From contig NC_052515.1 in NCBI RefSeq assembly GCF_014356525.2, positions 18,061,375-18,125,374 on the forward strand: a stretch of 64,000 nucleotides of DNA, read 5' to 3'. The stretch comes from Nilaparvata lugens. Taxonomy: Eukaryota; Arthropoda; Insecta; Hemiptera; Delphacidae. Of the stretch, positions 45,501-55,009 are shown piece after piece (within the stretch, counting starts at the first letter, position 1; each line of letters opens with the position of its first letter). The notes under the pieces are model-generated. The model saw nothing but the letters and a program-made list of their open reading frames with translations. It was not told where the DNA came from and searched no databases. A program made the translations under genes and the position numbers.

Positions 45501-48500
45501 GAAATATGAGCTGAAATACACTAAAGTAGGAATTTCCTATTCTTTTAACAAATTTTAGTGACATGATACATGATTTTTAACCGCCTTGACGTGCTGATAT
45601 GAACGAGCTGTAGTACGAGGAGATGTGATCATTCAGTCAAAAGTCATAAGTGATTAAAGTTTTGATCCTGGACGTATCCTTATGTGTGCCCCCCACTAGG
45701 AAATACTGAAATCTTACGAGTGATTCTCATAGAACATAACCCTCGTAAGGTGATTTCAGCCGAAATGTGATTCTTTTTTGTTAGGAAGGCCATGAAAAGG
45801 TATTATAATGAAAATTTGAATTTTGGCTGTAGGACATGATTTTTTATTTTTGGGTGTATTCCCCCTCCCACCACTACTAAATTCAAAAATACCTAAGGAA
45901 TTCTGTTCAGAATTAATATTGTTAATTCACGTGATGTGTGGATTTTTATCATTACTAGAAAAAGATCCTAGTTGTATAGGGTAGAAGTGGTAGGTTTGCA
46001 TAATTTTGGAAACCCCTTAAAAAAATACCCCTTTTTTTGAAAACTCTTAGCTCTGGAATCAAAAATCGTGGAATCCTGCGCGACCACTCAATTTATTGAA
46101 AATTTTATTATGTTTTATATTTTAAATATAAATTTATCTTTAATGTTATATAGAGAATGCTTTTTCCCGAAAAATTCAAGGTTCTCGAGATTAAATGGAA
46201 AACTTAAAAAAGTCCAAAATTTTAGGGGTGAAGCCGCCCTCTGGCGTGTCAGCAAATTTCAGATTAGAATTCAGGGCCTCAAAATACATATAGAACCGTC
46301 GCGAAAAATTCTTTCAGGCTGTTTCCTGAAAAACAACTATTTGACTGGACTATTATACAAAACAGAAAAAAGTAATAAAGCATTACACTAATTACTTGAT
46401 TACTGTGTGGTAAATAGGGTGTAAATTTGAAAGATTGAAATTTGCTTCATTTGATATTTTTCACAAATTTTTGACAAGAGAAGTTTTTTCTCCTGTCAAA
46501 TTCACTAGAGTTTGCGATGTTGTTTATAATTGCATTCCCATTTCAGAGACATTAATATCATCATGAAACGCCTTCGAGATTAAAATAATTATTAGATTGA
46601 GATGTACATTACAATTTAACTTATCATTGTGCTTTTAAGAAAATTAAGTTGCAACAGCAAGGAAACTCAAAGGACCATTGAAAATTGATTAAGCAAAGGA
46701 AATCAGAATAATAGTGGATGTTGAAGTTATAATTTATTTTTGTCAAAGATTTACCTTCAAACTCATAGGCTTAGAATTACTAAAATTCCTGCTTACAAAA
46801 TATTATCAATTGTATTTTTTATGCTGTATATTGAGTTACACTTGGTAAAATATAACATTGTAAAGGTGGGAAAAAGTATTAAAATTAACTACATTAGGAT
46901 AATATTTCTATTTAATAGCTTGATTTTTTAGCCATGATTCAAAATGTTTACATCAAATATAAAAAAATCATGCCCCCCCCAAAAATGTTGATGGCGCAAA
47001 TTGCGCCATGCCCCCCCCCTTGTGGGCACCCCTGCTGCTGAACAAACTTTTTTCTCTTCAAGGCTCTTCTCTATTACATTCACAATTCTATGCACTTGGT
47101 CTATTGTTGAGTGTTTCATTCTGAAGCCAAATTGGTGATTTGGAATTATGTGCTGTCTCTCAATTATTGGTGTTAGCCTACTCAGTAAAATCCTTTCAAA
47201 CAACTTGGCAAGCACAGGTAGCAATGATATTGGCCTATATGATGATACTTCATGTGGCTCTTTACCTGGCTTGAGTAGCATTATAACTTCTGCTACTTTC
47301 CATATTCCTGGTACAAATTTGAGTCTGAAAGAGGCATTCAAAATGTGTGTTAATTTTACTATTGCTTTTCTTGGTAGGTGCTTGAGGACTAAGCCAGTTA
47401 TCATTTCGAATCCAGGGATCTTTTTGTTATTCAGATTTCTTATTTCTCTTTTCACCTCTTCTACTGTGACACACATTATTTCTTGATTTGGCTGTAAGAT
47501 GTTCTCCTCTGCTTCTAAAGTGTCTTCTTCAGTTGTGTTGTTTGGTTTAAAAACGTTCACAAGATGATCTGCAAAGGTCTGTGCCTTTTCATCACTACTC
47601 CTTGCCCATTGTCTGTTCTGCTTCCTAAGAGGAGGAGATTGATGAATGGGTTTTTTTATTTTTTTAGCTGCCTTCCAGAGTGAGTAGTCTGTACTGCGTT
47701 CTGCTGTTAAGTTTATCAAGTAATTATTGATTGATTCATTCTTGATACATTGAATCTCTCTCCTTAGTTCTTGAGTTAGATTGTTTAAAACTCTTTTGTC
47801 TTGAGGGGAACGTGATTGCTGCCATCTCCTTCTTGCTCTTGGTTTTTCCACAATCATTTCTCTGATTTCCGCAGGGTAATTATTTCCAGTGGTTCTTCTT
47901 CTGAATTGTGGAGTATTACACCATGCTGCCTGTTGGATATCAGTAACAAACTTCTCTAACTCCCGATCAATCTGTTCTTCGTTTCTTAATGGCGAGTTCA
48001 ACTCTATTCTTTCATCCAGCATCTTTTGGAAACCATCCCAATCCGTGTGGCTGTTGACTAGCGCAGGACAAGCATTTTCCTTCTGTAGAATTGAATCACT
48101 GAGAGTCAAAATGATGGGTGAGTGGTCCGAATTTAGATCGAAACTATCCTCTAAATGCAAATAATTTACTGATATATTCTTTGTCAGAAAAAAATCTATA
48201 AGATCTGGGATTTTCCTCGTATCGGTGGGCCAGTAGGTTGGTTTACCAGTTGAAAGAGCTTCGCACCTCATCTCTCTCATTGCTTCATAGAGCTGTCTTC
48301 CCTTGTGTGTTGTTAAGCGCGATCCCCAATGCACGTGCTTTGCATTGAAATCTCCACCAAGAATGAATTTGTCTCCTAACATATCAAGCAATGATAAATA
48401 TTCATCTTTTCTGATGGAATATCTGGGAGGACAGTAAATAGCTGCAACAACAAAATGATAATTGACTGCTTTCACTGCTACACCTGTCAATTGTATTCTA

Positions 48501-51500
48501 TCACTTTCGAGTTTCACTTGTTCATGATGTTGTAGATTGTCTCTGATGATGATGGCACTCCCACCCCTTGCGACATTGCTGGGATGTAAAGCATGATAGA
48601 TCCTATAGCCTTTGAATTTTATAAACGACTGCTTTGTAAAATGAGTCTCAGATATAAGACATATATCTATTTTTTCTATGTTTAGAACTGCTTCCAACTC
48701 CTGTTGCCGTTGTAACAATCCATTTGCGTTCCATTCTATTATTTTTAGTGAATGAATCATTTGAATTGCAGTAGTTTACTTTGTTCTAACTTCTGGAATT
48801 TAGACTGCAGTGAGGTGATTATTTGTTCTTGTCTATCCAGTTTTACCAAGATGAGCTGCAAAATATTATTGTTATCTCCTACTTCACTTTTTGGCTCTCC
48901 CAATTTGGGTCTATTTTCTTTTGAGACAATCTGGGCGAAAGTTAATTTCTTGACCGCGCTTTCATTGTTTGGTTTGTGGGTTTGTGTATTTTCTGTGATT
49001 TTTGGTGGAATATTTTTCACTGTGTTCTTCCGTAAATCTGGAATATTTTTTGTTTTATTTGAGTTTCTAATCTTTTGCAATTCGATTGCGACAGTGCAGC
49101 CTCGATAGCTGGCTGGATGTGCTTCTCCGCAATGAATACATTTTGGTAAAGCATCACTGGGTTTTGTACAGTCTTTTGTTTGATGTTTACCTGCACACTT
49201 TACACACCTAGGCTCCTTGTTACAGTATTTTTGTGTGTGACCGTATGCTTGGCATCGTTTGCATTGCGGTATCAGGTTGGCCTTCTTCAGTGCTTCCACT
49301 TCCACTTTGCAACCAAGTATATGTTTAAGTTCAAAAACTTTTTTTTATATTTTCTTCCGCGCTGAATGAGACTATGAACATATCTAATGGCTCTCTTGTC
49401 TTCCACTTTAGCTTATTTACAACTTCTAGAACTTTCAATCCTCGTGTCTTCAAATCTTCCAGTATCATGTCTGTACTACAAGAGTGATGAAGTTTTTTAA
49501 TCATTACTCTTATTGGTCTCGACTGCTTATCTTCATAGGAATGCCAGTTAAATCCGTCATTAATGAGTTCTCTGGTAACATTCCGATAGGTTTCGGAGTC
49601 GACAGCATTTCTTTTGAACGTTTCTCTACTCAAGAGTTTTATTCTAAATTTGTCAGCTGGCGACACTTTTTTCAAACTCTTAAGGAGTCCATCTAGATTC
49701 TTGATACCATCCACTATGATTGGGGGTGGTGGCATTTCTTTCTTCTCTCTCTTCTCCACGTCAGTGGTTTTAGAATTTAAGTTCTGTTGAATTCTTTTCG
49801 CAGACACATTTTTGACTTCTGGCGATGGAGTACTAAGCTTCCTCTTCTTGGTAGCCCGCTTAGTACGAGTCCTGATCCATTCTGTTTCTTTGGCCAATTC
49901 TTCCTCATTTGTTGAATAATTCTCGGCTGCTGAGCTGGTAGGCTGTGAGCTGTGAATCTTCTTCTCAATATTCAGAAATCTTGCTTCCAAATCCTGCACT
50001 TTTTTTAACAGTTCTAAGTTGCTCTTCTCCAATTCCTTCCTCTTCTCATCGGTCTCTTTCCAGGAGATGAAAAGTACCTGCTCGGTTGAAGTTTCGAGTT
50101 TATTTAATTTGATATATTTATCCGGTGAACACTGGATTTCTGATGTATTTAGCATGGTGTTGGTGTCCATACTGTCATTAGTGGCTCCCTGTTCTCTTTG
50201 CTCTTCTGTAGGAATACTAGGTGGCTTCACTAAATTAGACATATTTTGAAAACATACCTTTCAAACAGCCCTCGTATCAACACTCACGCACACGGAAACG
50301 CGAACGCGAGCTTTAGAACGGCCGCGAAAAGCAGGTCGCTTTGCTTGCATGAATTCCGCGGTCGACGACCGATATTCGATGCAATATTTTTGTTCCAATT
50401 TTGATGGCGAACAAACTGCTGACTCACTACTTCTACACTACACTATTACTAACTACTCCACTATACGTCCGTTCTCTACGAGTTCTAACGCAATACTGAT
50501 CAAACTAATTGATTTATTTTTATTTTTAATATCATCCTTTTATTAAATAATTTTAAATATTCATTTTGTCAAAATTACATAGTTAATCTTCATTGAAGTT
50601 GGAAATTCTCAACAAAAAACAGACTGGAATGGATAGAATCGAACCCCCAACCACATCAACATGTCGTTTACCAATACGCTCCCAACTGCGCCTCTGAGTA
50701 CTCTGGTGATAGAATGCTTGATGGGGGTTTTATCTGATGTAAGCATCGAAATGATTACCACAGTCAGTGTTGCCAACTAAGGCCAGGGACACACGACACG
50801 GCAAAACTGCCGGGCCGGCTGTTTCACCGGATCCGGCGCCAGTTGAATACCAGAACACACTGCAACTGCCGTTCGACGGTCGCCGGACACGGCAGCAATA
50901 ATAACAGAATATTTCTAATGTACTTAGACGTTCTCAGTCGCATTTATGCAATCTGTCAAGAGCTCAGAAATTGGTGTGCTATGTTTGCTCCACCACAGGA
51001 GAAAGAGTAAATTATTAAACCTTGGCGGATATTTTAAATGAATTTTCAAAATGGCGGCTATTTAGAAACTTGAGAAGTCAAATTTCACAAAACAAATACA
51101 TTTCACAATAAAATGCAATGATATGTTGAATGTTACAGATCGTACAGAGTGTTTACAAACTCCCTACCCTACTCTAGGGGCATTGTTCCTGGGTGAGAAA
51201 CATATCTAAATATCATATTTAAATTGTCTGGAAGTCTTCAGTTACTCATACAGCGATATTTTTGCTTTTTCACTTATTATTTTTTTCTAAATAATGGTTG
51301 AACATACGAAATTGAAACTATGCACAATCATTTATAACAACTGGACAAAAAATTATGATAATTTTTCAAATTCATAAAACAAACTAAAGACTTCTGGACA
51401 ATTTAAATATGATATTTAGACATGTTTCTTACCCAGGAATAATGTTCAAGAATATTGGTAGGGAGTTTGTAAACACCCTGTATAATGAACATATAATAAT

Positions 51501-54462
51501 TGTAACACCCAATTTTTGAGATCTTACAATGAATAAATAAGATAGGCTAATGTAATTTAACTACAAGTGGTAGATATAGGGTTTTGCCGAACCGTGTGTT
51601 CATCTCCATGTACAATGCCCTCCAACCTGATGGCCGGCGAAACAGCCGGATAGCCGGCAAAACAGCCGGCCCGGCGAAGTAGAGAATAGCCGGCTGTTCC
51701 GCCGGCTGATTTTCTCGCCGGGTCCGGTTTTTAGCCGGCCCGGCGAAGTGTGTCCTTCTCCATGCCTTCCTGTGTACTTTGCACTTATTTTTCTTTCTTT
51801 CTTTATCCGGCGCTACAGCCCTAGGTGAGCTCTGGCCTCCTTCACAGCACACCTCCATTCTTCCCTGTTCATGGCTCTTTCCTTCCATCCTCTTACCCCC
51901 ATCTTTCTCAGGTCATCCATCACTTGGTCCACCCACCTGTTCCTTGGCCTACCTTTCTTTCTTCTGCTGTGCAACTTGCTATTAAAAACTATTTTCGGCA
52001 TTCTAGCCTCACTCATCCTCATCACATGCCCCAACCACCTTATTCTTTGGGCTTTAATGAAGGGTACTATATTTTCTCCTTTTATTAATGCTTCTATTTC
52101 CTCATTTTTTCTTATTCGCCACTGCTGCTCATTAACCTGAAATATGCTGCTGCGTTCTGTTATCAGAGCAGGAATGGTCACTTTTCAAGGTAACTGTAGA
52201 AAAAAAAAGTGATTTAACAGTGGACAGTAACTCCCTATTCACTAGGAGTGAATGCCAGAGGAGAGGATGCCACTACATCAAGGAGAACGGTAGTCAACCC
52301 TGATAAACAGTGACTAAACTACAGTTTTCCATAATTTATTATTATATATAATATTCTAAACGACAAATTACACTAAGGAAATAAGATTATACACTAATAA
52401 TAAACTTATAATATTCTACACTGATAAAATAAGAAAGGGAACTGAATTTTTCTTATATTATTTTAATACTCTACATATTACAATGAAAATAATAAAATGG
52501 AACAGCAAAACCAGAAAAATATTCATTTTTTGTACTTGAACTACTAATATCAACTAGTTAAACAGTGTAACTTAAATTTACTAAGTTAGTATCCCATATT
52601 AACCACTTAATATACTAGTTGTTAATAAATATTATAATACAGTATTTATGTTTTGTGTATCATTGAATATAGTAGATAAATGAATGATAAATGATCACCT
52701 CTTGAACGCTGAGACTGAGAAGAGTTCCATTCTTAATTGCCAGCATGGATTCCATAGTTTCAATTGTACAAAAAGCCCAACAAGCACCACATAACTTCTG
52801 ATTACGGACTGGTGTCACTACTCCCTTAGTTCGCCTGAAAAACGCAGACATTTTGCAAGAAATGAAACATGTTTCCTCTTATCCTAACAATAATTCTTTC
52901 TAGGGGTATTTCAGATTATTCAGTAATTTCCTCAATATCACAAGTATTACAAATCAAAATCGTTTATTTATCCTTAATAATAATAACAAAAGATAAAAAC
53001 TTAGAAATTAGAATTACATTACAATAATAATACACAGTATCAAACTAAATAATAAAATATAAATAAGGAAGGTCCCCGCAAGGTTAAAATACCTGTGCGC
53101 AGAGGCCGGGTGTTTAAAAAATCTAGATATTCCAAAATTTCAGGAAAAAAGATAAAATAAATTAATTCAGTGAAAGGAAACAATAGAAAACTTGAAGAAA
53201 AATTACTGAATTTGAAAAGAAACTTACTAAAGTTAAAAGGAAACTGAAAACCAAGGAGGAAAAGTAAGAAGGAAAAGGGGAGTAAGAAAGGATAGGGGAG
53301 AAGGCAGAGGGAGACCTAATAGAATTAAGTTTTGTTTCTCTAGATGAATATTAATTGGAGAGAATACGAGAAAATTTGCTTGGTTTTTGCAGCCACTATT
53401 TAAATTATTATGGCATTCGAAGCTAACCACTCATTTATACCTCTTACCAGCTTTTTACTCAACTTATTGGTGATGAATTGACAAGGGATTTTATTTATGA
53501 GTTCAAGAAGTATGTTAGATAATTCAGTGATTCATATTTATCAATCCTTGACCATCTCTTGTTTGATAGATTTAATGAAGATATGTTTATTCTCTTTGCA
53601 GTAAAATAAAAAATACCTATGCCATCCTTTTCCAAGAATGGGTGGATAATACGTTTAAACTTTACAGTTTAGTTTATCAATTAGTTTGTATTATTTAATA
53701 GATACAATTTTATATGCTTTTCAAGCTCCATTCAACTGGTGATTTATTTATTAGAAACTAGCAGGTAACCCGTGCTCCGCAAGGATCTGTTCAAAGCACA
53801 AATAGATTAATTTAGTCAAACTGAAAACTTGACGTACTGAAACCTTTAAGAACTGAAAAAAGGTCTATAACTATCCTCGGTAATTTATGAATATATAATA
53901 TGCAAAATTTGATGTTAATCAGTTCAGTAGTTGAGGCATGATGATGCGTTATTCGTTTATTTCCTATCCCGTACATGTATAAGCTGATTCTTTCCTTTAT
54001 TATATTATAGACGTTGTTGATAAAATGCTCAAAATTTTTATATTGATTTTTCAATGGCATTCGTTTAAATGTATGATTAGCGTAACAGAAAGAAGTGCAT
54101 TCTCTTACAAGGTCAACTGAAAATATTTTAATGAAGTTCAATTTGATATCGAGTAGCATTTCATCAATCAGGCTCACTGATGTCACTATTAATTAATTTT
54201 GAAGGAAAATAAAGTCTCACCAATCTACTTTGTCAGGCAGTATACCGGCGGGAAGCTTGAGCAACGGTTTTGAAGTGGTTTCATCAGCGGACGGTTTTCT
54301 TCGAGTGTGTGAATGACTTCGTATCTTTTCCGCTGACACTTTTCTGAGATGACGTTTGGAGAACTCTTCCGGAGAAAGGTCGGAAAATTCATTCAATCCG
54401 TACATTGCGTGGTCACCTTTTCCATGCTGTGAGTTCAGTTTGTCGATGTTTTCCAGAGCATT
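35632..54462 (-). CDS. Cathepsin O-like cysteine protease (papain family C1A), partial gene of five exons
   Basis: The exons are 54221-54462, 52699-52834, 38605-38753, 37152-37193 and 35632-35900, and every junction phase is compatible. Encoded in order: the end of the propeptide with the ERFNAQ-like segment (YGLNEFSDLSPEEF); the mature N-terminus after LPDKVDWR; the oxyanion Gln and catalytic Cys in RNQKLCGACWAF; CNGGD; the catalytic His in LNHAVQIVGY; and the catalytic Asn in IVRNSWGPAWG. The pattern NQGCNGGD..., the short insert before the His, and VCG near the end match cathepsin O rather than L or B. Cathepsin O is a lysosomal protease. Signal peptide and early propeptide exons lie to the right. 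The last exon, normally ~10 residues after VCG, was not found. Introns reach 13.9 kb and carry a full-length LINE with its own nested hAT. A retrovirus lies 38 bp upstream of the first exon seen. Confidence 0.85.
37152..37193 (-). CDS. Cathepsin O-like gene, 42-base microexon
   Basis: Flanked by TTTTTTCAG and GTAAGT. The 14-codon exon joins both neighbours in phase and encodes AVSGVQVSDYSCS, which matches the SGxxVxxY segment of cathepsin O. It is too short to be seen as an open frame by itself. Confidence 0.82.
38605..38753 (-). CDS. Cathepsin O-like gene, CNGGD exon
   Basis: It encodes VIDCAGYGNQGCNGGD through GTCKIQ plus two bases of a Lys codon, followed by GTGAGC. The acceptor is TTATGAG, lacking a long pyrimidine tract but preserving frame and family alignment. 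Confidence 0.82.
38820..38950. repeat. Copy of the TTTGCGCACTAGTTG repeat
   Basis: Inverted relative to 31755-31890. Shares GCGCAACTAGTGCGCAAAATG and the CACACATTAAATTTCTCCTAT tail. Confidence 0.6.
39316..40345. mobile_element. PIF/Harbinger-type transposon remnant
   Basis: This DNA interrupts a copy of the repeat seen intact at 24353-24715. It contains GTTTGCACAGTAT near the left (about 39325) and, inverted, ATACTGTGCAAAC near the right (about 40283). It also contains many GTTTAAAC motifs and a Harbinger-type transposase fragment. The outermost right end does not mirror the left, so the exact boundary is uncertain. Confidence 0.5.
39789..40007 (-). pseudogene. Harbinger transposase N-terminal fragment
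   Basis: From MEELIEVFNAI onward the 72-residue frame ends with YDREFFQLFCLSKATANLV, matching the HARBI1/PIF transposase N-terminal segment (FxxxxRLSKxTxxxL) that precedes the DDE nuclease. The DDE nuclease itself is absent here. An upstream Met exists 14 codons earlier, but the family similarity starts at MEEL. Confidence 0.6.
40800..41130 (+). repeat. 3' tail of a LINE
   Basis: It ends ...GGGAGAACCCGTTGTCTCC, ATTGTGAATAAAGAAATAAATAAATG. The GTTGTCTCCATTGTGAATAAA plus AAATA tandem tail is typical of 3' ends of insect non-LTR elements. No coding part remains. Confidence 0.45.
41734..42682 (-). CDS. LINE ORF2, C-terminal reverse transcriptase part
   Basis: Continuation of ORF2 on the other side of the hAT. 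It starts with the AFDKVWH motif, then VPQGSVLGP and the catalytic FADDTAIL box, the thumb (LNEAKSIHINF, KYLGMTLD) and the C-terminal LQLWG-like region (YGIQLWGCTK, IQRFQNKVLRNI). The stop is at 41734 in the usual place, about 220 bases before the poly-A tail. Catalytic aspartates are intact. Confidence 0.88.
42683..47034. mobile_element. Non-autonomous hAT transposon, 4.35 kb, inserted in LINE ORF2
   Basis: The ends are CAGGGGTGCCCA...TGGGCACCCCTG, a 12-bp perfect inverted repeat. They are flanked by a perfect 8-bp duplication, CTGCTGAA (42675-42682 and 47035-47042). Both subterminal regions carry C-rich tracts (CCCCCCCCC) and GCGCAA motifs. It has no transposase. The interior includes copies of repeats found elsewhere (43258-43720 = 33175-33915; 45690-45760 resembles 10735-10800), a palindromic unit at 43715-43925, and a 220-bp inverted repeat (44636-44855 / 46136-46352). 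Confidence 0.93.
44636..46352. repeat. 220-bp inverted repeat inside the hAT
   Basis: 44636-44855 is the inverted counterpart of 46136-46352, both running from a TAGTCCAGTCAAATGGTCG-like end to TATATAACATTAAAGAT. The translated frames on either arm are similar to each other only because of this repeat and are not taken as genes. Confidence 0.85.
47035..48760 (-). CDS. LINE ORF2, endonuclease and N-terminal reverse transcriptase part
   Basis: It begins MIHSLKIIEWNANGL, the apurinic-like endonuclease start. It retains SETHF, YCPP, LGGDFNAKHVHWGS, PDLIDFF and SDHSPII, i.e. all catalytic positions of the EEP nuclease (residues ~1-225). The RT begins around residue 430, with KPGKEPHEVSSYRPISLLPVL and the block ending HQFGFR. 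At the hAT junction (47035) the frame leaves the LINE; the frame continues ~20 residues of hAT sequence to 46928. Translation probably reinitiates at the ATGA overlap with ORF1. Confidence 0.88.
48757..50242 (-). pseudogene. LINE ORF1 (gag-like RNA-binding protein), one frameshift
   Basis: About 495 residues in two frames, 50242-49331 and 49305-48757. The switch falls in an eight-A run (plus strand T run near 49335-49343), so it is a homopolymer slip or a sequencing error. The N-terminus is acidic, with a coiled coil (residues ~55-95) and a Lys/Arg-rich linker. The C-terminal half has three CCHC-type knuckles: CKRCQAYGHTQKYC, CVKCAGKHQTKDC and CIHCGEAHPASYRGC. The protein would coat the LINE RNA. 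Its stop overlaps the ORF2 start as ATGA. Confidence 0.85.
50605..50705 (-). repeat. tRNA-like SINE portion
   Basis: On the minus strand GGCGCAGTTGGGAGCGTATTGG (A-box like) is followed by GGGGGTTCGATTC (B box) with ordinary tRNA spacing. No good acceptor stem or CCA-proximal pairing is evident. It is surrounded by AT-rich SINE sequence. Interpreted as SINE, not tRNA gene. Confidence 0.55.
50783..51760. mobile_element. GC-ended DNA transposon or MITE, ~1 kb
   Basis: The left CCAGGGACACACGACACGGC...GCCGGGCCGGCTG is mirrored by the right CAGCCGG...GCCGGCCCGGCGAAGTGTGTCC. Between them lies AT-rich DNA containing an internal ~45-bp inverted pair around AACACTCTGTACG/GGGAGTTTGTAAACACCCTGTA. No coding gene and no resolved target duplication. 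Confidence 0.55.
51785..52181 (-). pseudogene. 3' end of a LINE (same tail type as 32224-32430)
   Basis: The minus-strand frame 52181-51813 encodes a reverse-transcriptase C-terminal tail: IKAQRIRWLGHVMRMSEARM, then KGRPRNRWVDQVMDDLRKMG and NREEWR, ending AHLGL. This is the conserved end of many insect LINE polyproteins. The 3' UTR has GGGCTGTAGCGCCGGATAAAG followed by (GAAA)n, the usual tandem tail. It is 5'-truncated at about 52181, where another repeat (GGTCACTTTTCAAGGTAACTG) abuts. Confidence 0.8.
52182..52698. other. Cathepsin intron sequence, AT-rich
   Basis: Nothing recognised beyond a short shared repeat at 52182-52200. Confidence 0.4.
52699..52834 (-). CDS. Cathepsin O-like gene, active-site Cys exon
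   Basis: It completes the Trp codon and encodes RTKGVV through LSVQE (45 codons), including the Gln and Cys of the active site. The acceptor is TTTTTCAG. The donor is GTGATC, a weak GT site. The next exon also begins GTGATC, so the exact junction is ambiguous at the DNA level, but only this placement keeps the frame. Confidence 0.85.
52954..53130 (-). repeat. 3' UTR remnant of a LINE
   Basis: On the minus strand it reads ...GCGGGGACCTTCC...AAATAAACGATTTTGATTTG, the type of 3' terminal sequence found in R1/LOA-like LINEs. No coding remains. Confidence 0.4.
53131..53756. other. Cathepsin intron sequence
   Basis: A purine-rich stretch (53160-53310) and unassigned AT-rich DNA. Confidence 0.4.
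53757..54012. repeat. GCAGGTAACCCGT dispersed repeat
   Basis: It starts ACTAGCAGGTAACCCGTGCT, ends CCCGTACATGTATAAGC...TATTATAG. Same family as 25698 and 37726. Confidence 0.7.
54221..54462 (-). CDS. Cathepsin O-like gene, propeptide exon
   Basis: It begins in phase 0 after CTTTCAG with NALENIDKLN and covers the inhibitory propeptide to KVDW, ending two bases into the Trp codon before GTGAGA. The 3' splice site is 38 bp from the endogenous retrovirus LTR. Confidence 0.85.
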
Positions 54463-54500
54463 CTGAAAGTGAATTTTGCATCATAGAAATTCTTGTCAAT

Positions 54501-54671
54501 AGTTATACCCATTGTTATTGTGTAGTAGCTGATACAGCACTTGGAATAGTATATAAGCTCTAGTAATTAAGATTCGTTGTCTCATTTGTGTATTTTGGGC
54601 AGTCACTATGCCGGTTTGTTTCAACAATAAATCTTTTTAAAAAGGATGTCACGTGTTCCGTTTACTTAACT
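54501..54671 (+). repeat. 5' LTR of the endogenous retrovirus
   Basis: Boundaries were inferred from the AGTTA...TAACT ends typical of errantiviruses and the adjacent primer binding site. It contains TATATAAG (54550-54557), a TCATTTG initiator-like site ~35 bases on, and AATAAA (54626-54631). 171 bp is short for the group. The 3' LTR would confirm it. Confidence 0.65.
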
Positions 54672-54690
54672 GGCGCCCGAACAAACAGGA
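54671..54690 (+). promoter_or_regulatory. Primer binding site (tRNA-Lys type)
   Basis: TGGCGCCCGAACA directly after the LTR is complementary to the 3' end of lysine tRNA, the usual reverse-transcription primer of this type. The downstream bases diverge. Confidence 0.7.
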
Positions 54691-55009
54691 CCGCAGACGT
54701 TTCGGTAAAGTTCAATTAACTTCTTTTCGCGACCAACTGTCTCGAATCCAAAACGCGAGTGTAACTCCTCATCTGCGGCCTACCCTCATCACTCTGGAAC
54801 CAAGTGCACAGCCTTCCATCCTGGCAGAGAGAAACAACACATAGCGGCCCCTGACCAACAGAGAACCAAGCGACACGGATTCATCCACGGACGAGGACCA
54901 GGACGATCCAAGTACGCTCTCCAAACCAGTTGTGATTACCAAACAAAAGAACTTCATCAAACCCTCAAAATTGCATCCAGTCTTATCTTCAACTTCAGAT
55001 ATTTCAAAA

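Larger units (their letters stand above)
41511..50498 (-). mobile_element. Full-length Jockey-type LINE, interrupted by a hAT
   Basis: It is bounded by a 12-bp duplication with one mismatch: ATCGAACTAATT (41499-41510) and ATCAAACTAATT (50499-50510). It starts, on the minus strand, CAGTATTGCG, has a GC-rich 5' region, ORF1 (zinc knuckles), ORF2 (endonuclease + reverse transcriptase) and ends in a poly-A tail (T tract 41511-41520). Without the hAT (42683-47034 plus one target copy) it is about 4.6 kb. Apart from that insertion and one homopolymer frameshift it looks intact, so it moved recently. It sits inside the large cathepsin intron, in the same orientation as the gene. Confidence 0.9.

Noticed and set aside
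44507..46391. Two similar ~110-residue frames (MLYRECFF...)
   Set aside because: They are the two arms of an inverted repeat. The similarity is DNA-level duplication, not a gene pair.
50605..50705. tRNA gene candidate on the minus strand
   Set aside because: A and B boxes only. Surrounded by SINE-like AT-rich sequence.
54653..54844. 63-residue frame across the retroviral leader
   Set aside because: Begins in the LTR and crosses the primer binding site. The leader is non-coding in this family.
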